This document shows, piece after piece, positions 56,135 through 64,000 of a stretch of 64,000 nt of DNA (position 1 is the stretch's first letter; each line of letters begins with the position of its first letter). This DNA comes from Pandoraea eparura (GTDB lineage: Bacteria > Pseudomonadota > Gammaproteobacteria > Burkholderiales > Burkholderiaceae): positions 1-64,000 of the forward strand of contig NZ_CABPSH010000013.1 in assembly GCF_902459725.1 (NCBI RefSeq), in the 5' to 3' direction. The translations under genes were made by a program, and so were the position numbers. A model generated the notes under the pieces. It did not search any database and was not told the DNA's origin. It saw only the letters and a list, made by a program, of their open reading frames with translations.

Positions 56135-57328
56135 ATGAATTCTGCCTCTGCTGCGCCCGTTCTTCCCGGCCAATGGCTGGGTATGCTGGGCGGCGGCCAA
56201 CTCGGCCGCATGTTCTGTTTTGCCGCCCAGTCGATGGGCTACAAGGTCTGCGTGCTGGACCCGGATCCGCGCTGTCCGGCCGGTGCCGTGGCCGATCGCC
56301 TGATCGTCGCCGATTATCGTGACGAGACCGCGCTGGCCGAACTGGCCTCGCTGTGCCCGGCCGTGTCGACCGAGTTCGAGAACGTGCCGGCGCAGTCGCT
56401 CGACTTCCTCGCCGCGTCCACGACCGTGAGTCCCGCCGGGCGCTGTGTCGCCATCGCGCAGGACCGGGTGGCGGAGAAGCGCTTCATTGAAAGCTGCGGC
56501 GTGCCGGTGGCCCCGCATCTGGTGATCGAGTCGAACGAGGCGCTTGCCGCCATCGGCGACGCGGCCATCGAGCGTGTGCTGCCGGGCATTCTGAAGACGG
56601 CGCGTCTGGGCTATGACGGCAAGGGCCAGGTGCGCGTGAATACGGTCGCCGAGGCTCGCGAGGCTTACGCGGCGCTCGCCGGCGTGCCCTGCGTGCTGGA
56701 GAAGCGTCTGGCGCTGGCCTTCGAGGTGTCGGTGCTGAGCGCGCGCGGCGCGGACGGTGCGGTTGCGACCTACCCGCTCGCCCAGAACGTGCACATCGAC
56801 GGCATTCTCGCGACCACGACGGTGCCCGCGCCCGATGCGGCTCCGGCACTGGCCGATGCCGCGCGCGCCGCGGCGGCCAAGATCGCGTCGCAAATGGATT
56901 ATGTCGGCGTGCTGTGCGTCGAGTTTTTCATTCTCAAGGACGGGACGCTCGTCGCCAACGAAATGGCGCCGCGTCCGCACAACAGCGGCCACTACACCAT
57001 CGATGCCTGCGCCGCCAGCCAGTTCGAGCAGCAGGTGCGTGCGATGGCCGGGCTGCCGCTCGGCGAGACGCGTCAGCACTCGCCGGCCGTGATGCTCAAC
57101 GTGCTTGGCGACGTCTGGTTCGACGGTGCCGCCAAGGATCATCCGCGCACGCCCGCGTGGGCGGACGTGGTGGCGCTGCCGTCGGCGCGTCTGCATCTGT
57201 ATGGCAAGGAAGACGCCCGCGTCGGCCGCAAGATGGGTCACATCACGTTTGCCGGCGCGTCGCTGGACGAAGCCCGTCAGGCGTGCGTGACGGCCGCGGC
57301 GAGCCTCGACATCCCGCTGGAAGACTGA
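56135..57328 (+). CDS. purK: N5-carboxyaminoimidazole ribonucleotide synthase
   Basis: This ATP-grasp enzyme makes N5-CAIR from AIR, bicarbonate and ATP. The 397-residue protein has [20 protein letters not shown] at the start, [16 protein letters not shown] as the ATP site and [20 protein letters not shown] with [11 protein letters not shown]. It works directly with PurE, whose gene is just upstream, and with PurC further up. Confidence 0.97.
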   Translation: MNSASAAPVLPGQWLGMLGGGQLGRMFCFAAQSMGYKVCVLDPDPRCPAGAVADRLIVADYRDETALAELASLCPAVSTEFENVPAQSLDFLAASTTVSPAGRCVAIAQDRVAEKRFIESCGVPVAPHLVIESNEALAAIGDAAIERVLPGILKTARLGYDGKGQVRVNTVAEAREAYAALAGVPCVLEKRLALAFEVSVLSARGADGAVATYPLAQNVHIDGILATTTVPAPDAAPALADAARAAAAKIASQMDYVGVLCVEFFILKDGTLVANEMAPRPHNSGHYTIDACAASQFEQQVRAMAGLPLGETRQHSPAVMLNVLGDVWFDGAAKDHPRTPAWADVVALPSARLHLYGKEDARVGRKMGHITFAGASLDEARQACVTAAASLDIPLED

Positions 57329-57331
57329 GCG

Positions 57332-58384
57332 ATGGCAATGCCTCGAGCGCCGCGCATCGTCATGCCATCGGCAGCCGCGATCACGCAGGCGGCCGAACAA
57401 CTGGCGGCCGGCGAACTGGTCGCATTCCCGACGGAAACGGTCTACGGCCTTGGCGGCGACGCGGAGAATCCGGCGGCCATCGCGGCTATCTATGCCGCGA
57501 AGGGTCGTCCGGCGAATCATCCGGTCATCGTGCACTTCTGCCCGGAAGGGGATCCCGGCTACTGGAGCAACGACGTCACGCCGGCTGCCCGCAAGCTGAT
57601 GGACGCCTTCTGGCCAGGCCCGCTCACGTTGATTCTCAAGCGCGCGCCCCATATTCCCGAGGCCGTCTCCGGCGGACAGGATTCGGTGGGGTTGCGCTGC
57701 CCGTCGCATCCCGTGGCGCAGGCGCTGCTGCGTGAGTTTGCCCGGCTCAAGGGGGGGCAGGGCGGTGTGGCAGCGCCCTCGGCCAATCGTTTCGGTCAGG
57801 TGAGTCCGACGGCGGCACAGCACGTGCGCGACGAGTTTGCCGGACTGCCGGGCGTCACCGTCCACGTGCTCGATGGCGGCGAGGCCGCGGTGGGGATCGA
57901 GTCGACGATCGTGGATCTGTCGCGTGGGTTCCCCGCGCTGCTACGCCCGGGACATATCACGCCCGAGCAGATCGCCGAAGTGCTCGGGCAGATGCCGCGC
58001 CTGCCGGGGCAGGACGCCGACGCGCCGCGCGCCTCGGGCACGCTCAAGGCCCACTATGCGCCGCGCACCCCGTTGTATCTGTGCGATGCCGGGCAATTCG
58101 GCCCGGCGCTGGCCGTGCGTCCCGCGGCAGAGCGCGTGGCGGTGGTGGCGTTCGCATCAACGCTCGCGACGCTGCCCGCCGAGGTGTCGGCGTCGGCCGC
58201 GATCGTGAAGGTCGAGTTGCCGGGCACGCCCGCCGCGCTTGCGACCGACCTGTACGCGATGCTGCGCCGGCTCGACCGCGCCAACGTCACGCATATCCTG
58301 TTCGAGCGTCTGCCGGACACGCCGGCATGGGCGGCGGTCGGCGACCGCCTCGGTCGCGCGGCAGCGGCGTTCGAGCGCGCATAA
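57332..58384 (+). CDS. tsaC: L-threonylcarbamoyladenylate synthase (Sua5/TsaC type)
   Basis: It makes threonylcarbamoyl-AMP for the t6A37 modification of ANN-reading tRNAs. The 350-residue protein has the full Sua5 layout: a YrdC domain to about residue 205 (GELVAFPTETVYGLGGDAEN, KGRPANHPVIVHF and SVGLRCPSHPVAQALLREFA), a linker and a Sua5 domain that closes over the active site. It is three bases behind purK, so probably co-transcribed. Confidence 0.94.
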   Translation: MAMPRAPRIVMPSAAAITQAAEQLAAGELVAFPTETVYGLGGDAENPAAIAAIYAAKGRPANHPVIVHFCPEGDPGYWSNDVTPAARKLMDAFWPGPLTLILKRAPHIPEAVSGGQDSVGLRCPSHPVAQALLREFARLKGGQGGVAAPSANRFGQVSPTAAQHVRDEFAGLPGVTVHVLDGGEAAVGIESTIVDLSRGFPALLRPGHITPEQIAEVLGQMPRLPGQDADAPRASGTLKAHYAPRTPLYLCDAGQFGPALAVRPAAERVAVVAFASTLATLPAEVSASAAIVKVELPGTPAALATDLYAMLRRLDRANVTHILFERLPDTPAWAAVGDRLGRAAAAFERA

Positions 58385-58424
58385 CGAACGCGTAGTGCTG
58401 CCCTGGCGAGGCGACGACGCCTCG

Positions 58425-59381
58425 TCAAGGCGCGTTGCGCGACGCTCCGACGCTGCCGACATCTCCCGCACCTCCGACACCTCCGACACCTCCCGATAAT
58501 CCGCCGGCTGATGGGGTGGCAGTCTGTCCGGCGGCGACTTGCGCCGCCTGCCACGCGCGTCGCCACTCGGGCGGCCCGAACAGCGCCATCGCCTTGTTGC
58601 GCCAGCCCGGCATCGTGAGCGCGTCACGCGCCATGGCCTGCCATTCGTGAAATGTCAGCGTGATCGGGTTGTGCGTGCGAATCGGCTCGACGATGCCGAA
58701 TTCGCACGGCTCGGTCTCGCTTTCCTCGACGTAAGACCCGAACATGCGATCCCAGACGACCAGCACGCCCGCATAGTTGCGGTCGATGTAGCGGGGATTG
58801 CGCGCATGATGGGCACGGTGGATCGACGGCGTGTTCAGCACGTATTCAATCCAGCCCAGTTTCGGAATCGCCTGGGTATGCACGAAGAACTGGAACGCAA
58901 GATTGAGCAGAACCACGCCGACGATCTGTGTCGGTGTGAAGCCGATGAGCGCCATTGGCGTCCAGAACAGCCACATGCCCGCGACCGGATACATCAGGCT
59001 TTGCCGAAAGGCCGTCGACAGGTTGAGCCGCTCGGACGAGTGGTGCACGACATGCGCCGCCCACAACCAGCGAATGCGATGACTGGCGCGATGAAACACG
59101 TAGTAGAGAAAGTCCTGCACGACGAAGAGCAGCACGAAGCCGAGCCATCCGCCCGGCATCGTATAGAGACGGTGATGGTCGTAGAGCCAGGCATAGAACG
59201 GCACGATGAGCAGCCAGGCCAGTTTGTCCGCGCCCTGGTGCATGAGCGCGAGCGTGGCGTTGCTGACGGTGTCCTTCAGGCTGTACATGCCCGGGCGGCG
59301 CCGTCGCCAGTACCAGGCTTCGACGCCGATGCACAGCACGAACACCGGCGCGAGCGCCAGCAGGATCAACTCGACGTTCAT
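58425..59381 (-). CDS. Sterol desaturase/fatty acid hydroxylase family membrane protein
   Basis: This is a diiron membrane oxidase or hydroxylase of unknown substrate. It has about four membrane helices and the His clusters HRASH, HVVHHSSE and HRAHHARN that bind iron. The 318-residue form starts at ATG 59381 (MNVELILLALAPVFVLCIGV). The C-terminus is a Gly/Val-rich tail (SGGVGGVGGAGDVGSVGAS) coded by ACCTCCGAC-type repeats at about 58440-58500, not part of the family. It is convergent with tsaC. Confidence 0.88.
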   Translation of the reverse strand: MNVELILLALAPVFVLCIGVEAWYWRRRRPGMYSLKDTVSNATLALMHQGADKLAWLLIVPFYAWLYDHHRLYTMPGGWLGFVLLFVVQDFLYYVFHRASHRIRWLWAAHVVHHSSERLNLSTAFRQSLMYPVAGMWLFWTPMALIGFTPTQIVGVVLLNLAFQFFVHTQAIPKLGWIEYVLNTPSIHRAHHARNPRYIDRNYAGVLVVWDRMFGSYVEESETEPCEFGIVEPIRTHNPITLTFHEWQAMARDALTMPGWRNKAMALFGPPEWRRAWQAAQVAAGQTATPSAGGLSGGVGGVGGAGDVGSVGASRNAP

Positions 59382-59558
59382 GACCTCGCGTCTCCTCACG
59401 ATGGGGTCATTGGAATCGGTGCGCCGGCGTCTTGGCGTCGGTGGCACCGATGGAGCGTCTATTCTGACGTGAATCGAGCGGGGCAGCGCGGCGGTTAGAG
59501 GGAAACGTCAAATGCTGCCCGCCAGCACCGCCGTGTCAAACGGTGCGCAACATCGGAA

Positions 59559-61169
59559 TCAGGGGGCGTTCTCGTACACCCACGAAATGAGTGCGTCGTT
59601 GAAGCCGCGCGCGTGGCTCGCGCGCGGATCGTTGATCAGCGAGACCACCACGTAGATGTTGCCGGAGCGCGTGCCGACATAACCGGCCACGGCGCCCACA
59701 TCGTCGAGCGTGCCGGTCTTGATGTGCGCGTTGCCGGCCACATCGCGGTTCATCAGCCGATTGCGCATCGTGCCGTCGACGCCGACGGTCGGCATCGACT
59801 CGATCAGTACCTGGGCGGTTGGACTGTTGATGCCGTGTTGGAGCAGGCGGGCCAGCTCCGCCGCACTGATGCGCTCGATGCGCGACAGACCCGAGCCGTT
59901 TTCCACGACGAGCCCTGGCATGGCGAGATCGTTCTTGTCGAGCCAGCGGTTCAACACGTCGCGCGAGCGCGTCAGGCTGGCGGGCGTGCGATTGTTGTCG
60001 GCGGCGAGACCCAGCGTCAGGAACAGTTGTCGTGCCATTACGTTGTTGCTGAATTTGTTCATGTCATGCACGACTTCGGCCAGCGTCTGGCCGCGATGCG
60101 TGACAAGCAGGTGGGCGCCCGGCGGCACGATGCCTGTACGCACATTGCCATTGAACTGCCCGCCCGACGCTTGCCAGAGGGCGCGAAAGCCCCCCAGGAA
60201 GAACTGATCGCGATCGGGGGCGGCCACGTTCCAGCCCTTGTCCTCGCACGAGGCCGGATACGTGCCAGAGAAGTGCGCGACATAACTGCCGTCGGCCATC
60301 GCATTCAGCGTGGGATGAATGCGGGCGAGCCAGTCGCCGCAATTTCCCGAGCCGGTCGACGACAGGTTGTTCGACACTTGCAGGTTCGCCAGCGGCGGCA
60401 GCACGCCCACGTCGACGGTGCCGTTCGGATTGCCGGCGAAGCTGAACGAGACCGCCTTGAACGAGTACAGCAGCGGATCCGGTGCCACGTTGTACGGCCG
60501 GTCGTCACCGCCGTCGATGGCGCCGGTGTCGCCGATGTCCGCGCTGTAGGCGGAGCGGTCGAGCACGATGTCGCCGTTGATGTTCGTCACCCCGGCGTGG
60601 TGCAATTCTGCGACGAACTTCTCCATCTCTTCGGGCACGAGCTTCGGATCGCCCGAGCCCTTGAAATACAGATTGCCGTTGAGCGTGCGGCCATCGGACG
60701 TGCCGTCCGTGAATGCCTGCGTGCGCCAGCGATAGTCGGGGCCGAGCGTGTCGAGCGCCGCAATCGTCGTGACGAGCTTCATCGTCGAGGCCGGATTGCG
60801 TGGCACGTTTGGATTGACGGCAAGCAGCGGCGGCGCGATACGGCCTCGGGTTTGCAACGGATTGTCGACCTTCGCCACGATCACGCTCACGTGGGCGGCG
60901 GGCACCTTGCTCGCGGCGAGCGCGCGTGCCAGCTCAGGCGGCAGCGGCGTGGCGCGGGCGGCGCTCACCGGCACGTGGGGCATCTTCGCGTGCTTGTGCG
61001 GTTTCGCCTGGACGGGCGCGCTCGCGAGCATCACGAGTGCCAGTGATACACAGCCCGCGCGAGCGACGTCACCCATGACGCGGCGTGATGTCGGCGAATC
61101 CAGTAAGCCCGAAACGTTGGGGCGGCGAAGGGCGCTGCGGAGCAGGCGAGGAACGCGCATGACGGGCAT
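59559..61169 (-). CDS. dacB: D-alanyl-D-alanine carboxypeptidase/endopeptidase (PBP4)
   Basis: It trims or opens peptidoglycan cross-links in the periplasm. The S13-family protein has SxxK in NPASTMKL, SxN in KFSNNVMARQ and KTG in HIKTGTLDDVGAVAGYV, with the long insert of PBP4 between the first and second motifs. A signal region ends near APVQA. ATG 61169 was chosen (GGAG four bases upstream); it leaves a basic leader of about 35 residues before the hydrophobic core. The two-component system at 61467 is divergent from it. Confidence 0.92.
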   Translation of the reverse strand: MPVMRVPRLLRSALRRPNVSGLLDSPTSRRVMGDVARAGCVSLALVMLASAPVQAKPHKHAKMPHVPVSAARATPLPPELARALAASKVPAAHVSVIVAKVDNPLQTRGRIAPPLLAVNPNVPRNPASTMKLVTTIAALDTLGPDYRWRTQAFTDGTSDGRTLNGNLYFKGSGDPKLVPEEMEKFVAELHHAGVTNINGDIVLDRSAYSADIGDTGAIDGGDDRPYNVAPDPLLYSFKAVSFSFAGNPNGTVDVGVLPPLANLQVSNNLSSTGSGNCGDWLARIHPTLNAMADGSYVAHFSGTYPASCEDKGWNVAAPDRDQFFLGGFRALWQASGGQFNGNVRTGIVPPGAHLLVTHRGQTLAEVVHDMNKFSNNVMARQLFLTLGLAADNNRTPASLTRSRDVLNRWLDKNDLAMPGLVVENGSGLSRIERISAAELARLLQHGINSPTAQVLIESMPTVGVDGTMRNRLMNRDVAGNAHIKTGTLDDVGAVAGYVGTRSGNIYVVVSLINDPRASHARGFNDALISWVYENAP

Positions 61170-61466
61170 GAGTCTCCAGTGTTGCGCGCTGCGAAACCGT
61201 ACGGCCTGAGTGCACAACAGGCACAGGCAAAGCGATGCGGACGCGGCGGCGAAGCGATGAGAAAGTAACCGAGCCGCGATGTGCGTCTGCCATGCGCGGC
61301 GCATGCGTGACATTGTAAGTCGGTCATGCAACGAACTGTCGCTACAATGGGTCGAAATCCGGAGAGTGTCACGCGCAGGCAACATCGGGCGACCTCATGC
61401 GACCTCAAGCAACGTTGCATTGGCGGCTCGTGACACCCGGAGATGGTCTCAACGGGTGCCCAATCC
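61170..61466. other. Divergent intergenic region between dacB and the two-component genes
   Basis: A TACAAT hexamer at 61343-61348 could be the -10 of the response regulator gene, but no good -35 lies at normal distance. Nothing else was recognised in the 297 bp. Confidence 0.35.
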
Positions 61467-62174
61467 ATGCGAATTTTGTTGGTGGAAGACGATGCGATGA
61501 TCGCCACGGCCGTCACGAAGGGGCTGCGCCAGGACGGCTGGACCGTCGATCATGTTGGCGACGGGCAACGCGCGCTCGACGTGCTCTCGCTCGAGTCGTA
61601 CGACGCGCTGCTGCTCGATCTCGGTTTGCCGCGTCGTGACGGCATTGACGTGCTGCGCACGTTGCGTGCACGCGGCCAGACACTGCCGGTGCTCATCGCC
61701 ACAGCGCGTGACGCGGTGGCCGACCGGGTGAAGGGGCTCGACGCGGGCGCCGACGACTACCTCGTCAAGCCGTTCGATCTCGACGAACTGGCTGCGCGCT
61801 TGCGTGCGCTGGTGCGGCGTCAGGCCGGGCGCAGCGAGCCGTTGCTGCGCCATGGCGGTATCGTGCTCGACCCCGCAACGCGTCAGGTCACGTGCGGCGG
61901 GTCGCCCGTGGTGCTCTCCGCGCGCGAGTACGCAGTGCTCGAAGCGTTGCTCAACCGACCGGGCGCGGTGTTGTCGAAGGCGCAACTGGAAGAGCGCATC
62001 TATGGCTGGGGCGAGGAAGTGGCGAGCAACGCGGTCGAGGTGCACATCCACGGGCTACGCAAGAAGCTGGGCGCGGACGCGATTCGCACCGTGCGTGGCG
62101 TCGGTTACATGATGCCCGCGCACATCGGTGAGACGCCACCGACGGCGGGCACGACCGCACCGGAGGCGAACTGA
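61467..62174 (+). CDS. OmpR-family response regulator, QseB/PmrA-like
   Basis: The receiver has MRILLVEDDAMIATAVTKGL, phospho-acceptor Asp 51 (LLLDLGLP), Thr 79 and Lys 101 (YLVKPFDLDEL). A winged-helix domain ends with VHIHGLRKKLGADAIRTVRG. The 235-residue length and this ending are the QseB/PmrA pattern. ATG 61467 begins directly at the receiver. It overlaps the kinase gene by one base (TGATG). Confidence 0.93.
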   Translation: MRILLVEDDAMIATAVTKGLRQDGWTVDHVGDGQRALDVLSLESYDALLLDLGLPRRDGIDVLRTLRARGQTLPVLIATARDAVADRVKGLDAGADDYLVKPFDLDELAARLRALVRRQAGRSEPLLRHGGIVLDPATRQVTCGGSPVVLSAREYAVLEALLNRPGAVLSKAQLEERIYGWGEEVASNAVEVHIHGLRKKLGADAIRTVRGVGYMMPAHIGETPPTAGTTAPEAN

Positions 62175-63583
62175 TGCGCTCGATTCGTCGTCGTCTGCTG
62201 TTCGGGTTGCTGATCACGCTCGTGGTGGCGCTGCTGCTCGCGGGCATTGCCATCTTCCGTCAGTCGCGCACGGAGGCCAACGCGCTGTTCGATTTCCAGT
62301 TGCAGCAAATGGCGCTGTCGTTGCCCGCAGAACCGTTCTCGAGCGTGCCGGGCGCGCACAACGACGCGGGCGGACTCGTCATCCAGATATGGAGTCGCAA
62401 CGGGGTGGAGTTGTATTACTCGCACCCGAGCACGCCGTTGCCGCCGCGCGCCGAACTCGGCTTCACCACGGTGCAGACGCCCGAAGGCGACTGGCGCGTG
62501 TATGCGGCGCTTGTCGGCGACAACGTCGTGCAGCTCGCGCAGCCGATGGTCATCCGCGATTCGCTTGCGGTCTCGATGGCCGTGCGCACGTTGTTGCCGC
62601 TGGTGGTGGCGATGCCGGTGCTCGCTTTGCTCGTGTGGATCGTAGTGGGACGCGGTTTGCAGCCGCTGCGACGTGTGACGAAGGCGCTCGACACGCGGGC
62701 GCCGGGCGCGCTGGACGCCCTGCCCGAGGTCGGGTTGCCCGATGAGGTGCGTCCGCTTGTGCGGGCGCTCAACAGTCTGCTTGGCAGGCTCGACGCGTCG
62801 CTCGCGCAGCAAAAGGCCTTCGTGGCCGATGCGGCGCACGAATTGCGCACGCCGCTCGCCGCGTTGCAGCTACAAGTCCAACTGCTCGACCGGGCGCACA
62901 CGGACGCGGAGCGGGCCGAGGCGATGCGTGATCTGCGCGATGGCGTGCGACGCGCTTCGCATATGGTGGCCCAATTGCTTACGCTCGCACGACAAGAGCC
63001 GGATGCCACACGGGCGGCTGCGGCATTCGTTGAGGTGCCGCTGGCCCCGCTGCTGGGCGAAGTCGTGGCGCATCATGCCGCGCTGGCGGTGGCGCGCGGG
63101 ATCGATCTCGGGCTGGACGCGCCCGACGCGCTGGCGGCCGTCAGCCGCGTGCGCGGCGATGCGAACGCATTGCACACGCTCTTCGGCAATCTGGTCGACA
63201 ACGCGCTGAAGTACACGCCGCGTGGCGGGCATGTCGACGTGCGTCTGGTCGCGGCAACGCCGGCGCCGGTGGTGGAGATCGAAGACACCGGGCCGGGGAT
63301 TGCGCCGGCCGAGCGCGAGCGCGTGTTCGACCGGTTCTTCCGTGGGGGCGCGGCGTCGCTGGACGGCGCGGCATCCGGGCAAACCGTGCAGGCGGACACC
63401 GCATTGCACGACGATGCCGATGCCCCGCGCGCACAGGGCAGCGGGTTGGGGCTGGCAATTGTGCGCAACATTGCACAGGCGCATGGCGCGCACGTCGAGT
63501 TGTTCGACGCCCGCAACGCTCATGGGCTTCGCGTACGCGTGAGTTTCGGCGGCGCGACGTCGGCGCCGCCGCCTGCGCTTTGA
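62174..63583 (+). CDS. Sensor histidine kinase, QseC-like
   Basis: The protein has two membrane helices (about 9-32 and 135-160) around a periplasmic sensor of about 100 residues (LQQMALSLPAEPFSSVPGAH). The phospho-acceptor His is in DAAHELRTPLAALQLQ; the ATPase N box is NLVDNALKYTPRGG, and DTGPGIAPAE and GSGLGLAIVRNIAQ are the G boxes. A 30-residue insert between G boxes (about 395-425) is Ala/Asp-rich. The signal is unknown; divergence from dacB suggests envelope control. Confidence 0.93.
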   Translation: MRSIRRRLLFGLLITLVVALLLAGIAIFRQSRTEANALFDFQLQQMALSLPAEPFSSVPGAHNDAGGLVIQIWSRNGVELYYSHPSTPLPPRAELGFTTVQTPEGDWRVYAALVGDNVVQLAQPMVIRDSLAVSMAVRTLLPLVVAMPVLALLVWIVVGRGLQPLRRVTKALDTRAPGALDALPEVGLPDEVRPLVRALNSLLGRLDASLAQQKAFVADAAHELRTPLAALQLQVQLLDRAHTDAERAEAMRDLRDGVRRASHMVAQLLTLARQEPDATRAAAAFVEVPLAPLLGEVVAHHAALAVARGIDLGLDAPDALAAVSRVRGDANALHTLFGNLVDNALKYTPRGGHVDVRLVAATPAPVVEIEDTGPGIAPAERERVFDRFFRGGAASLDGAASGQTVQADTALHDDADAPRAQGSGLGLAIVRNIAQAHGAHVELFDARNAHGLRVRVSFGGATSAPPPAL

Positions 63584-63604
63584 GGCGTCCATTGCGTATG
63601 ACAC

Positions 63605-63961
63605 TCACCCGCGCGACACGCTCGTGACCTTGTCGTTATCGATCGTCAGCGTGCGGCGATCTGGGCGATAGTCGCGCGTCGTCGGCATCGCCTTGCCGTC
63701 CTGCATGCCGATCCGCCACGGGCAACCCCGAAGCATCGCCTTGGCTTCGCCGAGCGACTTGCCCACGAGGGCCTGATCGGCCGGTGCTTCCGGTGTGCAG
63801 GCGCGGGTTTGGCCGGGCGTCGCGTTCGGCATTGGGGCGGGCATCGGGGCGGGCATCGAGTCGGCCGGGCCTTGCGTTCCCATCCCATTGCCATGGCCGC
63901 CGGGCGCGGCGTGCACGGCAGCGGCGAATGCGAGGCACAATGCGGCCCCGGCGCATCCCAT
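63605..63961 (-). CDS. I78-type peptidase-inhibitor-like exported protein
   Basis: The signal sequence (MGCAGAALCLAFAAAVHAAP) is followed by a Gly/Met/Pro linker with APMPAPMPNA repeats. A domain resembling the I78 inhibitors follows: one conserved Cys in RACTPEAPADQALVGKSLGE, a second in RGCPWRIG, then TTRDYRPDRRTLTIDNDKVT. It lacks the final Cys of many members. The frame stays open to the window end (64000), so a longer N-terminus is possible. It is convergent with the sensor kinase gene. Confidence 0.7.
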   Translation of the reverse strand: MGCAGAALCLAFAAAVHAAPGGHGNGMGTQGPADSMPAPMPAPMPNATPGQTRACTPEAPADQALVGKSLGEAKAMLRGCPWRIGMQDGKAMPTTRDYRPDRRTLTIDNDKVTSVSRG

Positions 63962-64000
63962 CCAGTGCGAGGCGCGGCGATGCGTGTGCCGGCGATAAAG

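Overview
The window looks like the chromosome of a high-GC betaproteobacterium of the Burkholderiaceae, probably Pandoraea or a close relative. This rests on gene content and protein style (groESL with a perfect CIRCE element, waaF next to a zf-CHCC gene, cbbA-type aldolase with pgk and pyk, DipZ-type redox genes). No database search was possible, so the genus is an inference. No phage, insertion sequence, tRNA or CRISPR array was seen. One rRNA operon ends in the first 30 bases (3' end of 5S plus its terminator).

Layout. 0-0.7 kb: 5S end, terminator, three copies of a 101-104 bp tandem repeat. 0.7-3 kb: an operon with a DnaQ-like exonuclease/GIY-YIG nuclease behind a near-ideal LexA box. 3.1-7.5 kb: GST-like protein, a 34-unit octamer repeat array, a membrane diguanylate cyclase, a DUF4019 protein, an XRE-cupin regulator with a decayed GNAT partner, and an intact GNAT gene. 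7.9-13.1 kb: a Tat-exported molybdenum hydroxylase with its 2Fe-2S subunit and a tri-haem lipoprotein cytochrome c. 13.1-14.4 kb: WYL regulator and VOC protein. 14.5-20.3 kb: exported msrB-dipZ-msrA operon, divergent from a two-component system. 20.3-24.9 kb: a one-direction cluster of LitR-like MerR regulator, folE, ECF sigma factor, lipocalin, DUF2256 and a lipoprotein, resembling the light-response gene sets of other proteobacteria but without a photolyase.

25-34.5 kb: a catabolic island with a divergent LysR regulator followed by MFS importer, porin, FAD monooxygenase, metal-dependent amidohydrolase, HSL-type esterase, fumarylacetoacetase-fold hydrolase and extradiol dioxygenase. Together they predict uptake and ring cleavage of an unidentified, possibly nitrogen-bearing, aromatic compound.

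34.8-64 kb is mainly housekeeping: groES-groEL (sigma-70 promoter plus CIRCE), LysR and MFS genes, moaC, a BepA-like metalloprotease, a probable frameshifted small membrane protein gene, YheT hydrolase, waaF, zf-CHCC protein, azlCD, pgk, pyk, fba, purC-purE-purK, Sua5/TsaC, a sterol-desaturase-family enzyme, dacB, a QseBC-like two-component system and an I78-type inhibitor cut by or close to the window edge. The most unusual protein is a 531-residue product at 52,980-54,575 with a degenerate tyrosine-phosphatase-like segment and a C-terminal U-box-like segment.

A recurring trait is short tandem repeats of 6, 8 or 9 bp, inside genes and between them, which may create length variation.
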